A stretch of 20,965 bases of DNA from Candidatus Aerophobota bacterium. GTDB taxonomy: Bacteria; Aerophobota; Aerophobia; Aerophobales; Aerophobaceae. The stretch spans positions 1-20,965 of the forward strand of contig DAOVGF010000087.1 in NCBI GenBank assembly GCA_030672545.1, read 5' to 3'. The notes under the pieces were generated by a model. It was not told the DNA's origin, made no database searches, and worked only from the letters and a program-made list of their open reading frames with translations. The first letter of the stretch is position 1. Each line of letters opens with the position of its first letter. The position numbers were made by a program, and so were the translations under genes. Shown here in pieces: positions 1-7,049 of this stretch.

Positions 1-2
1 CT

Positions 3-179
3 GAGGAACTTAGAAAAAAAGCAAAAAAGTATATCTGTCCAGCCTGCAGAATGTCCTGCAATACACCTTTTTCCTTAAGGTACGAATTCTTCTACTTTGC
101 TAAGTTCCTAATAAAAATAGTCTTGAGAAGGTCTTTTCGTAGACCTAAGGTATCCACTACCTTCTTCTCATCTTTCTGA
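3..179 (+). CDS. C-terminal fragment of a cysteine-rich protein (partial, unknown)
   Basis: An open frame enters from the left edge and runs 58 codons to a TGA at 177-179. It reads like a genuine protein end rather than noise: a lysine-rich stretch leads into CPACRMSC (three cysteines, C-x2-C-x3-C), then an aromatic and aliphatic segment and a basic tail. A compact cysteine cluster close to the C-terminus is seen in some radical-SAM proteins with auxiliary Fe-S sites, but the visible piece is too short to assign a family. The stop lies 27 bases from the stop of the convergent NagB-like gene, which is normal packing. Whether it is coding, and what it is, depends on sequence to the left of the window. 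Confidence 0.5.
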   Translation, partial: EELRKKAKKYICPACRMSCNTPFSLRYEFFYFAKFLIKIVLRRSFRRPKVSTTFFSSF

Positions 180-206
180 AGCCCTGCAATACCGCGCAGT
201 CACTTC

Positions 207-1115
207 TTACCAGGCTGCCCCTTGCTCGTAAGCGGTAAACATGGTTACCGTATTCTTAGCCTCAGGATGTTCTTGGACTAATGTTACAGGAAAATCCATA
301 GTGGGTGGGTGCATGGCCGCTACTCTCAAGGGTGCTCCTTCACCTGAGAGCATTAACGTCTTGGCTCCCAGTAACCACTTCATGCCAATAGTTATGGCTC
401 CGGGAGGCGCTAAGGTATAGAGCGGTTTTCCCGGAGGATCCCAATCACCCCTTAAGGCTCTTATCGAGGTTTCTGGGTTCATATGGGGAAGGATGCGAGT
501 AGGAGCATTTTTGAATTCTTCAGGGGTCATATGGATCCAATGGGTCATAAGATCTGGAGCTTCTTCGTAAGCCAAATGTCCGTGTTCTCCAATACCATCA
601 AAAGAAATATTCACCCCTTCCCCTTCGGTAATTTCAGTAATCTTTCTTCCAATAGCGTCGGGGTCACAGGGGTCAGGAAACCATATGTGATCTTCCGGGA
701 TACCAACTTTATCAAAAAATACTTTCTTGGTGGATCCATAAAAGCTCCAAGGGTGGGTCTCAGGCACCGGTCGGTTGGTCCAGTCCAGAACTTCATCCAT
801 GTTGAAAGTCCAAACATTCTGCCAACTAATCTGCTCTTTGCCGCTAATTTCAACTACATAAGGATACATTAAGGGAGGACGGGCATAACTTCCCGCGGGA
901 ATAATAAAGGTTGAGGGTCTTCCGGCCTCATTGTTTTCCTTAATTTTATCTATCATGGCTTTGGCTAGGGCCCGACTGACATCTTCCCACTTGGGTAGCG
1001 CCACTACTTTAACCGGGCTCCATTTGTGTATTTCATCTAAGGGCATACTAAGCAACTTTTCCATGTCTTCCCTGCTCAAAGTCACATTACGAACTATTCC
1101 TTTGAATCTGGGCAT
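207..1115 (-). CDS. NagB-family (glucosamine-6-phosphate deaminase-like) sugar-phosphate isomerase
   Basis: A 302-residue protein of the glucosamine-6-phosphate isomerase/deaminase superfamily. The family signature TFNMDE is at residues 103-108, where D107 matches the catalytic Asp72 of E. coli NagB. A GIGEHGHLAYEE motif at 174-185 matches the family GVGxDGHIAFNE motif. His180 and Glu185 (E. coli His143 and Glu148) are retained, but the position of Asp141 is His178. The C-terminal lysine region is also changed, and the protein is longer than typical NagB (about 240-270 residues), with an N-terminal extension of roughly 35 residues. The start is supported by AGGAGG followed by AAAAG and ATG. 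It is the last gene of a minus-strand sugar ABC-import operon, so a cytosolic role on the imported sugar or its phosphate is likely. The exact substrate, and whether it deaminates, cannot be told. Confidence 0.8.
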   Translation of the reverse strand: MPRFKGIVRNVTLSREDMEKLLSMPLDEIHKWSPVKVVALPKWEDVSRALAKAMIDKIKENNEAGRPSTFIIPAGSYARPPLMYPYVVEISGKEQISWQNVWTFNMDEVLDWTNRPVPETHPWSFYGSTKKVFFDKVGIPEDHIWFPDPCDPDAIGRKITEITEGEGVNISFDGIGEHGHLAYEEAPDLMTHWIHMTPEEFKNAPTRILPHMNPETSIRALRGDWDPPGKPLYTLAPPGAITIGMKWLLGAKTLMLSGEGAPLRVAAMHPPTMDFPVTLVQEHPEAKNTVTMFTAYEQGAAW

Positions 1116-1139
1116 CTTTTCCTCCTGAAGTTAGAATAA

Positions 1140-1169
1140 GGGGTGCTTAGCCTTGAGGTTAAGCACCCC
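1140..1169 (-). terminator. Intercistronic GC-rich stem-loop between binding protein and NagB-like genes
   Basis: GGGGTGCTTA (1140-1149) pairs perfectly with TAAGCACCCC (1160-1169). The stem extends inward by two C-G pairs and one wobble pair to close on a TTGA tetraloop. Read on the minus strand, the hairpin lies directly after the stop of the substrate-binding protein gene and is followed by only a weak T-rich run (TTATTC). It could be a partial terminator, or an mRNA 3'-stabilising hairpin that keeps binding-protein transcript more abundant than the downstream gene. The latter is a known arrangement in ABC importer operons. Its role here is inferred. Confidence 0.6.
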
Positions 1170-1183
1170 CAAGAAATCGTGGG

Positions 1184-2437
1184 CTACTTCTCTATAGCCT
1201 CTACCGCTTTCATCATATCTCTGGTTGCCTCTTCTACGGTTTTCACCTGGGTCAAGGCATTCATGGTTTCTACCTGGCACACGCGGGAAAACTCAGAATA
1301 CCAAGTGACCTGAGGTAAACCGTGCAGATATTTAGCCTGTTGCCCAAACTGTTTCCAGTATGGATACAACCTCAAAAGCTCAGGATCGTTAAATAGTTCT
1401 GTCCATATGGGTAGACTTCCTATAGCTAAAGATTGAGCTTTATTGGTTTTCTTATTGCTAATGAACTGGATGAAAGCCCAAGCTTCATCGGGATGCCTAC
1501 TGGTTTTAGGGATAGCCAAGGCTTCGGGAAGAGAAAGAGCCGCACCAATATCCTTGGTTACTCCTAAAGGCTTAGGAGCAACTTCTACTTCCCCTACGAT
1601 GTTCGATACGTCGGAACTACGAGAGTAGCTATATAGACCAGGCCAGGCCTGGGGGAAGAAAGCTGTATCTCCACGGAGAAAAACATTTTGAGATACCTCT
1701 TGAGAACTGGTCAGAGAAGCTGGGTTTATGATATTATACTTGTGCAGGAGATCTACCATGAATTGCAGAGCAGCCACGCATTCCGATGAATCCAATGTTG
1801 GATTTCCTTTCTCATCGAGCAGTCTGCCGCCAAAGCTATGAGCGAATACTGTTTGAGCATTGGCCAGGGCCTGACCCATTTCCCATCCCTCTATAAATCC
1901 ATACTTGGCTGTGCCTGCTGCCATTAGACGCCTGGATTGTTCAATTAGTTCATTCCAGGTTAGAGGAGGACCGGTAATTCCTGCATCTTCCAGTATTCTG
2001 GTATTGTACATAAAGAATCTCATGTCGTTGTTCCAGGTTACCCCGTACAAATGACCCCTGGCTGAAAAGAGACTATTCAGAGCCGGCAGCATATCTTCTA
2101 CATATTCAACTCCGGCGTAATCGTCTAAAGGGAGAAGCCATTCTGTTTCGGCAAACTGGGCCACCCAACAATTATCAAACTCACAGACGTCATAGGCAGA
2201 GCTACCCGCAGCCAGGGCAGGCAGGAGTTTGTCCGCTACCCTATCCCAACTGGCACTCACTATGTTTACCTTGGTGCCGGTCTTTTTCTCAAAACTCAGA
2301 GCTTTCTGTTCGAAATAACCCAGTATATCGGCCTCGTGGTCAGGCATAATCACGGTTATCTCAGTTCCCGCCAGAGCTATGGATCCAAACAGGCTGGCTA
2401 TTAGTCCTACCAATAAAATACTGAGAGCTTTCTTCAT
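1184..2437 (-). CDS. Extracellular solute-binding protein of a sugar ABC transporter (family 1)
   Basis: A 417-residue secreted binding protein. A typical signal peptide is visible: lysines at 2-3, a hydrophobic core from residue 4 to about 20, and an ALA-G cleavage site near 23-24. The mature start TEITVIMPDHEAD and internal signatures such as YDVCEFDNCWVAQFAE and LYGVTWNNDMRFFMYNTRIL are characteristic of family-1 (MalE/UgpB-like) periplasmic sugar-binding proteins. The PDEAWAFIQFISN-type segment near residue 325 is likewise typical. There is no lipobox cysteine after the signal, which suggests a soluble periplasmic protein and a two-membrane cell. GAGGAG lies about 8 bases before the ATG. 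It lies after the two permease genes, separated by 127 bases. The sugar carried cannot be read from the sequence. Confidence 0.93.
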   Translation of the reverse strand: MKKALSILLVGLIASLFGSIALAGTEITVIMPDHEADILGYFEQKALSFEKKTGTKVNIVSASWDRVADKLLPALAAGSSAYDVCEFDNCWVAQFAETEWLLPLDDYAGVEYVEDMLPALNSLFSARGHLYGVTWNNDMRFFMYNTRILEDAGITGPPLTWNELIEQSRRLMAAGTAKYGFIEGWEMGQALANAQTVFAHSFGGRLLDEKGNPTLDSSECVAALQFMVDLLHKYNIINPASLTSSQEVSQNVFLRGDTAFFPQAWPGLYSYSRSSDVSNIVGEVEVAPKPLGVTKDIGAALSLPEALAIPKTSRHPDEAWAFIQFISNKKTNKAQSLAIGSLPIWTELFNDPELLRLYPYWKQFGQQAKYLHGLPQVTWYSEFSRVCQVETMNALTQVKTVEEATRDMMKAVEAIEK

Positions 2438-2564
2438 TCTAAAATCTCCTCTCTATTTTTGGTTTTCTGTCTCCAAAACTACTTTCCATCACCTCCTTTT
2501 GGACGAATTTCTTAACTCCCTTAAGTACAAAAGATCATATATGTTTGATAGTTTTCAAGAGAGC

Positions 2565-3452
2565 TCATCCTTTAATTGCTCCTCCGGTTAATCCCTTTAT
2601 TATAAATCTCTGGAAGGTCAAGGCTAATATTACCGGAGGAAGGCTGGCCAATACACCACCAGTACTCATCATAACGTAATCTGCTCCAAATTTTGTGCTG
2701 AACTCTGATATTAAGACAGGCAACGTCTTGGTTGCAGTTTCAGTAAGAATCAAAGCGAAAAAAAATTCATTCCAGGCCACTATGAAGGCAAATATACCCG
2801 TAGCAGCTAATCCTGGGGCAGCCAAAGGCAAAACAACTCTAACCAGTGCACCCAGCCTGGAACACCCATCCATCCTGGCTGCATCCTCTATATCGATAGG
2901 TATGGTTTGGAAATATCCCATCATTATCCAAATCATAAGAGGCAATACAAAAGAAGAATAGGTAACAAACAAGCCCAGATGTGTATCCAAAAGGTGAAGA
3001 TTCATCATAATCACATAAATAGGAATTATAATTCCTACCGCTGGAATCATCTGGGTGGCCAGAATCATTAGAAGAAGAGAGCGTCTTCCCCGGAATCGAA
3101 GTCTGGTAAATGAGTAAGAGGCCACAGATCCAATGACCAAGCATAAGGCCGTGACACTTCCAGCCACGATAATACTATTCCCCACTGCCTGCTTAAAGTA
3201 GCGAGCTGCTCTGGTAGTCCTGACTCCCCCAAATATTATCTCTTTGTAGCTTCTTAAGGTTGGATTCTTTGGTATCCAGTGAGGGGGGACGGACAGTAAT
3301 TCAGTTTTTATGGAGATGCTGGAGATAATTAACCAACAAAATGGAGCCACGGTGAACAAAAAAATTAACACCACCAGGGCGTATATCAGCATTTGATATC
3401 CTGGCAAACGCTTGAGAGAATCTGTAATTGTCATTTCTACTTTTCTGGTCAA
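2565..3452 (-). CDS. Sugar ABC transporter inner-membrane permease (MalG type)
   Basis: A 295-residue integral membrane protein with about six transmembrane helices; the first is around residues 22-45. The ATPase-coupling EAA loop reads IEDAARMDGCSRLGALVRVV followed by LPLAAPG, near residues 185-215, which identifies a CUT1 permease of the MalG/UgpE class. The N-terminal periplasmic segment after helix 1 and the KNPTLRSYKEI motif are also typical. The longest frame begins at a TTG that overlaps the TGA of the upstream permease by four bases (TTGA), suggesting translational coupling. An in-frame ATG at 3434 is an alternative, and neither has a strong Shine-Dalgarno sequence. It would form a heterodimer with the neighbouring permease. 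No ATP-binding subunit gene is present nearby. Confidence 0.92.
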   Translation of the reverse strand: MTRKVEMTITDSLKRLPGYQMLIYALVVLIFLFTVAPFCWLIISSISIKTELLSVPPHWIPKNPTLRSYKEIIFGGVRTTRAARYFKQAVGNSIIVAGSVTALCLVIGSVASYSFTRLRFRGRRSLLLMILATQMIPAVGIIIPIYVIMMNLHLLDTHLGLFVTYSSFVLPLMIWIMMGYFQTIPIDIEDAARMDGCSRLGALVRVVLPLAAPGLAATGIFAFIVAWNEFFFALILTETATKTLPVLISEFSTKFGADYVMMSTGGVLASLPPVILALTFQRFIIKGLTGGAIKG

Positions 3453-4351
3453 ATTGCTTCAGCGTACAAGGTTTCTGTATAGACAAGCCTCATATACACT
3501 ACAGCAAATACCAAAATGATTAGAGTTATTAGATAAGATAGGGCGGCTCCATATCCAAAACGAAGGAACTTGAAAGTGGTAAGATAGGCGTAAAACGTTA
3601 CTACCTGGGTACTTTCAGCCGGACCACCCCTGGTTATCATATAGACTATATCAAAGCTATCTCTTACGGCCCATACTGATTTAATGACAATCAAGAGTAA
3701 TATTATATGCTTTAGCAGGGGTAGGGTTATATACCGAAAACGGCGCCAAGCACCTGCTCCATCTACCTTGGCTGCCTGATACAAAGAGGAGGGGATAGTC
3801 TGGAGGGCGGCAAGAATAAAGAGTACGCCGACCGGGGTTTCTTTCCATATCTCTGCCACAATGACAAAATTCATGGCTGCTCTGGGATTCGCCAGCCACA
3901 CTTTATAAGAATCAATCCACCCTAACTGTAGCAGAAGCCCATTAAGTGCACCGTAGCTACCATCGTATATCCACTTCCACATCATTCCATTTACCACGGA
4001 AGAAAGTGCCCAGGGAAGGATGATTAATCCTCTCATAAAGGCCCTGCCCTTGAAGTCTTGATTTAAGACTAAGGCTATCCCAAGACCGATAATTATGGCT
4101 ACTCCTACGCTGGCCCCGGTGAAATAAAAGGTGCGTCCCACGGCAGCCCAAAAGACTCGACTTTGCAATATCTTGAGATAGTTCTCCAGACCAACAAAGG
4201 GAAACTTTCCCGGATGAACTAAGTACAACTGGTGCAAGCTTATGTAGATTGAATAAAGTATTGGCCAAATTATGATACCGAAAATAACTATGAGACTGGG
4301 CAGAACCAGAAAGTAGCCCGTCCCGGCTGGTGAGGTCAGCCATCTTTTCAT
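3449..4351 (-). CDS. Sugar ABC transporter inner-membrane permease (MalF/UgpA type)
   Basis: A CUT1 permease with about six transmembrane helices. The first begins just after a GTGYFLVLPSL motif, the usual entry to helix 1 in this family. The EAA coupling loop is YQAAKVDGAGAWRRFRYITL followed by PLL, in the last third of the protein. It is the first gene of the minus-strand transporter operon and overlaps the next permease by four bases. I chose the ATG at 4351 (300 residues) because the segment before it is polar and unlike the family. The frame stays open to a TTG at 4426, giving 325 residues, and no start has a convincing Shine-Dalgarno site, so the N-terminus is uncertain. Confidence 0.9.
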   Translation of the reverse strand: MKRWLTSPAGTGYFLVLPSLIVIFGIIIWPILYSIYISLHQLYLVHPGKFPFVGLENYLKILQSRVFWAAVGRTFYFTGASVGVAIIIGLGIALVLNQDFKGRAFMRGLIILPWALSSVVNGMMWKWIYDGSYGALNGLLLQLGWIDSYKVWLANPRAAMNFVIVAEIWKETPVGVLFILAALQTIPSSLYQAAKVDGAGAWRRFRYITLPLLKHIILLLIVIKSVWAVRDSFDIVYMITRGGPAESTQVVTFYAYLTTFKFLRFGYGAALSYLITLIILVFAVVYMRLVYTETLYAEAI

Positions 4352-4654
4352 CTTTTGGCTCGCATTTGTTTCTTGAATAGGCTTATTTGCTACGCAGGCA
4401 ATTTCGCCCAGTTCACCGTCCCACAACTTGACTGAAATTGTTTACTGAGCCAGGATCAGTTTCTTTAACCATGATTTTGCAGTCGGCAAGAAGCCAAATT
4501 ATCAGTGATAACCGAAACTTTAACCTTCAATGACTCCCGCATTTTATAATCATTTTAGCTAATGAGAAAGAAGGAACTATTCCGGTTTGTGCTCTTTGAT
4601 CGAAGTTCGAATCAGGCAAACTCCAAAATTTTGGTAGTCTTCAACCCAAACTTT

Positions 4655-4693
4655 ACAATATCGTCTTTGCTATAGATGTCAACTCCGTGTCAA
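4655..4693 (-). promoter_or_regulatory. Candidate promoter for the sugar transporter operon with doubled -35 element
   Basis: On the minus strand two perfect TTGACA hexamers occur 11 bases apart (4688-4693 and 4677-4682). The nearer one is followed, after 16 bases, by TATTGT at 4655-4660, a 4/6 match to the -10 consensus. Transcription would start near 4648, giving a leader of roughly 220-300 bases before the first permease. The weak -10 and long leader keep confidence moderate. Confidence 0.4.
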
Positions 4694-4715
4694 CCAATTT
4701 TTGCAGGAAAAGAAT

Positions 4716-4809
4716 GGTAGTCGCAGGCTTTAGCCTGCGTTTATTTACGCAGCTTTCAAGCTGCGGCTACCAAGGGTCTCTTTTGCGCAAGTTAAAACTT
4801 GCGGCTACC
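4716..4809. repeat. Array of three palindromic hairpins flanked by GGTAG / GCTACC boxes
   Basis: Three consecutive perfect 8-bp hairpins with two-base loops are visible: CGCAGGCT/AGCCTGCG (4722-4739), CGCAGCTT/AAGCTGCG (4748-4765) and CGCAAGTT/AACTTGCG (4786-4803). All share the outer CGCA...TGCG pairs but differ inside, with both arms changed together, so pairing is preserved. The array opens with GGTAGT (4716-4721), and the second and third hairpins are each followed by GCTACC (4766-4771 and 4804-4809). The form is that of a REP-like or small non-autonomous palindromic element. No transposase or RAYT-type gene is in the window. A degraded relative is at 18260-18280. Confidence 0.8.
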
Positions 4810-4870
4810 AGAATAACTACAGCTTAAAGGTGAAGTCGGTGATTCTTCAGATTAATTTTTCTCTGGTTTG

Positions 4871-5905
4871 CTAATCGAGATAGCCCATTTTCTTTTTTAA
4901 TTCCCTATAGTAGACCAGATTCTCTTTGAGAAGTTCTGGAATAGCCAGCTTGTAGGGACAGCGCTCCAGACACTCCCCACATTCACTGCACTCCTCAGCT
5001 TTTTCAATAGCCGAGCCGTATTTACTGATTAGACGTCTCCAAGGGGTCCGCTTGGCTAAACTCTTCACGTTTAGGACCAAGCTAATAATTATTCCCTCTG
5101 AACAGGGTTGGCAGTAGTCACACCAGTGGCAAAAATGAGGTCCTAACTTCTGACGGATATCTTCTATCTTCCGTTTTTCCTCATCAATAATAGGTCGTGG
5201 ACTTTCCACTATCCCAATTATTTCCTCCATTTCCTCCACTTTTTCTATGCCTGGGTCCGGAACCAGGGACTCATATTGCATCAGGTATCTGAAGGCAAGA
5301 TTAGCATCTTCTAACAGTCCTCCTCCCATAGGCTTCATAGCGATTATTCCCACATCGAGCTTTTCGGCCAGCGGAACAGCTTCCTCGAGAAACTCGGTTT
5401 CGATGAAGTTCACCGGAATTTGCATAACGGTAAACTTGTGGGTATTCAGTAGCTTTACAGCTACTCGCCGGTCATGGGTGCTGAAACCAGGATATTTTAT
5501 TTTTCCTTGATCCATCGCTTGACAAAGGCCCTCATAAGCTCCGCCTGGACCCATAACGGTATCGATTCCGTCCGGGGAGACGTTATGTAGTTGATACACA
5601 TCGAAGTAACTGGTACCCAGTCTGGTGAGACCTTCATTCATTTGCTGAATGAAGGTTTTCTGGTCGACTGCCGGAGATTTTGAGGCTATCACCACTTGGT
5701 GGCGATTTCTTCCCTTGAGGGCGAGACCAATTTTCTCTTCACTGTCCTGATAGGCCCAGGCCGTATCAATAAAATTGATTCCCAGGTCCAGAACTTCCTC
5801 AACAACCTTTGCTGCCTTATCTTTCTCCAGACGCATGATGGGAATACCCCCCATGGCTACCGGACTCACCATTAAATTTGTTTTCCCCAAGCGTTTTTTC
5901 TCCAC
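4871..5905 (-). CDS. Aldo/keto reductase with C-terminal iron-sulfur (ferredoxin-like) domain
   Basis: A 344-residue NAD(P)-dependent aldo/keto reductase (TIM barrel, residues about 1-240) fused to a cysteine-rich C-terminal domain. The catalytic tetrad is visible as Asp47, Tyr52, Lys76 and His107 in DTAWAY, ASK and YQLHN. The C-terminal part has C-x2-C-x2-C-x2-C (259-268) and C-x2-C-x2-C-x3-CP (306-316), enough for two [4Fe-4S] clusters. AKRs of this architecture are widespread in anaerobes, and electron transfer between the clusters and a nicotinamide or flavin partner is plausible but unproven. I chose the GTG start at 5905 because GGAGG precedes it by five bases and the protein then begins MEKKRLGKTNLMV, the family norm. 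The open frame upstream (to 5971) has no such support. It follows the BKACE gene by 90 bases on the same strand and is probably co-transcribed. Confidence 0.9.
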   Translation of the reverse strand: MEKKRLGKTNLMVSPVAMGGIPIMRLEKDKAAKVVEEVLDLGINFIDTAWAYQDSEEKIGLALKGRNRHQVVIASKSPAVDQKTFIQQMNEGLTRLGTSYFDVYQLHNVSPDGIDTVMGPGGAYEGLCQAMDQGKIKYPGFSTHDRRVAVKLLNTHKFTVMQIPVNFIETEFLEEAVPLAEKLDVGIIAMKPMGGGLLEDANLAFRYLMQYESLVPDPGIEKVEEMEEIIGIVESPRPIIDEEKRKIEDIRQKLGPHFCHWCDYCQPCSEGIIISLVLNVKSLAKRTPWRRLISKYGSAIEKAEECSECGECLERCPYKLAIPELLKENLVYYRELKKKMGYLD

Positions 5906-5995
5906 TTTTTCCTCCAATTCGGAGATTTGAATTAAATTGACATTTGCAAGCAGGAATGTTAGCCGCACCATAATTCTAACAGATTAGTGAGAGAT

Positions 5996-6844
5996 TTATC
6001 TCGGACTGGATAGACCGAGAATCTCTCTGGTTTCTTGGGGAGTAGCTATTTCTCTACCAAGTTCCTCGGCTATTCGGATGATCCGGGCTACCAGTTTCTC
6101 ATTGGTGGCCAATTCTTTTTTAGGATAATTGTAATAGATACTATCCTCAATCCCTACCCGGACATGTCCCCCCATAAGGATAGCCCCTACATTAGTTCGA
6201 GTTTGAAATCGGCCTATTCCGGTAGCTGACCAAACACTACCTGGGGGGAGGGAGTCAACCAGGTAGGATAGATCTCTGATGTTGGCTGGGCAAGTTCCCA
6301 GAGAGCCCAGAAGTAAGTTAAAATGCAAAGGGTCGGTGAGAATACCTCTTCGGTAGAGAAACAAGGCATAGTTTATGAAGCCGGATTCAAAAATTTCCAG
6401 TTCAGGCAAAATGTTGTTTTTTCTCATTAATCCGGCTAATTTTTTAATTGTCTCTGGAGAGTTAACACTGGGATAACGAGGGAAGTTGAGTGAGCCTACG
6501 GTGAGACTGGCCATCTCAGGTTTTAGAGATAAGACTTCACTTCTATGCTCCACCTGGGGATGGACTCGACCACTAGTGGAAAGGCAAAGGATGATCTCGG
6601 GGCACTTATCTTTGACTCGCTCAATGATTTCTTGATAAATCTCAGCGCTGTAAGTGGGTAGACCATTTTTGTCCCGAGCATGAAGATGCAGTACACTGGC
6701 TCCCAGTTTGTAAACTTTATAGGCGTCCCGGGCAATTTCTTTCGGGGTTACCGGAACAAACGGCGTGTCTTTTTTGGTAGGGATCATTCCAGTGAGAGCT
6801 GCCTTAATGATGAGTTTATCTACCGATTTTCCCTCTAGACGCAT
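5996..6844 (-). CDS. Beta-keto acid cleavage enzyme (BKACE / DUF849 family)
   Basis: A 282-residue TIM-barrel enzyme of the family named after 3-keto-5-aminohexanoate cleavage enzyme (Kce). The family condenses a beta-keto acid with acetyl-CoA and splits it into acetoacetate and a new acyl-CoA. The Zn2+ ligands are visible as His53 and His55 in LHLHARD and Glu233 in HVRVGIEDS, and the N-terminal KAALTG and STSGR segments are characteristic. I chose the ATG at 6844, preceded by AAGGGAG and five bases. The frame stays open upstream to 6949, but that part is unlike the family. It probably forms a two-gene unit with the ferredoxin-type aldo/keto reductase downstream. Substrate specificity varies widely within BKACE, so lysine fermentation cannot be assumed: no kamA, kamD or kdd genes are nearby. 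Confidence 0.9.
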   Translation of the reverse strand: MRLEGKSVDKLIIKAALTGMIPTKKDTPFVPVTPKEIARDAYKVYKLGASVLHLHARDKNGLPTYSAEIYQEIIERVKDKCPEIILCLSTSGRVHPQVEHRSEVLSLKPEMASLTVGSLNFPRYPSVNSPETIKKLAGLMRKNNILPELEIFESGFINYALFLYRRGILTDPLHFNLLLGSLGTCPANIRDLSYLVDSLPPGSVWSATGIGRFQTRTNVGAILMGGHVRVGIEDSIYYNYPKKELATNEKLVARIIRIAEELGREIATPQETREILGLSSPR

Positions 6845-6878
6845 ATTTTCTCCCTTGGAATCTCTGGAGGTTAACTTT

Positions 6879-6907
6879 AGAATACCAGAAAAGATTAAGA
6901 ATAACAA
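6879..6907 (-). promoter_or_regulatory. Candidate promoter for the BKACE-AKR unit
   Basis: On the minus strand TTGTTA (6902-6907) and TATTCT (6879-6884) are separated by 17 bases. Each matches the vegetative sigma consensus at 4/6 positions. Transcription would start near 6872, giving a short leader of about 28 bases that contains the AAGGGAG site of the BKACE gene. The spacing and position fit, but the hexamers are only fair. Confidence 0.4.
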
Positions 6908-6942
6908 GGATGAATGGTTTAGGGGCTTGACCAAGGCGGCGC

Positions 6943-6971
6943 TTGACACCTGTTATCAGGTCAATTATAAT
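6943..6971 (+). promoter_or_regulatory. Perfect-consensus promoter of the adenylate-kinase-like gene, with dyad in spacer
   Basis: TTGACA (6943-6948), 17 bases, TATAAT (6966-6971): an exact match to the vegetative sigma-factor consensus with optimal spacing. The start of transcription would be near 6979, about 70 bases before the ATG at 7050. The spacer contains ACCTG-TTAT-CAGGT (6948-6961), a perfect 5-bp dyad that could be a repressor operator. Divergence from the BKACE unit makes shared control possible. Confidence 0.85.
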
Positions 6972-7049
6972 TACTCAGAGGTTGGCTTTAAGGGGAAAGT
7001 CAGGGTGTGGCAATTTAGTATTTAGCAAAGGGTCAAGGGGGAATTTAAG

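Larger units (their letters stand above)
4352..4870. other. Long intergenic region upstream of the sugar transporter operon
   Basis: A stretch of about 440-520 bases with no convincing gene. The first 75 bases may be the N-terminal extension of the permease if its TTG start is used. It also holds the candidate operon promoter around 4655-4693 and the palindromic repeat array at 4716-4809. The rest is AT-rich and I see no further structure. The stop of the aldo/keto reductase at 4871 bounds the far end. Confidence 0.6.

Noticed and set aside
483..872. Plus-strand open frame inside the NagB-like gene
   Set aside because: Lies wholly opposite a recognised conserved gene, its composition is atypical and no domain is visible. 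It is a shadow frame.
4716..4809. CRISPR array or tRNA-like cluster
   Set aside because: Units are contiguous hairpins of differing sequence rather than identical repeats with unique spacers, and no cloverleaf can be drawn.
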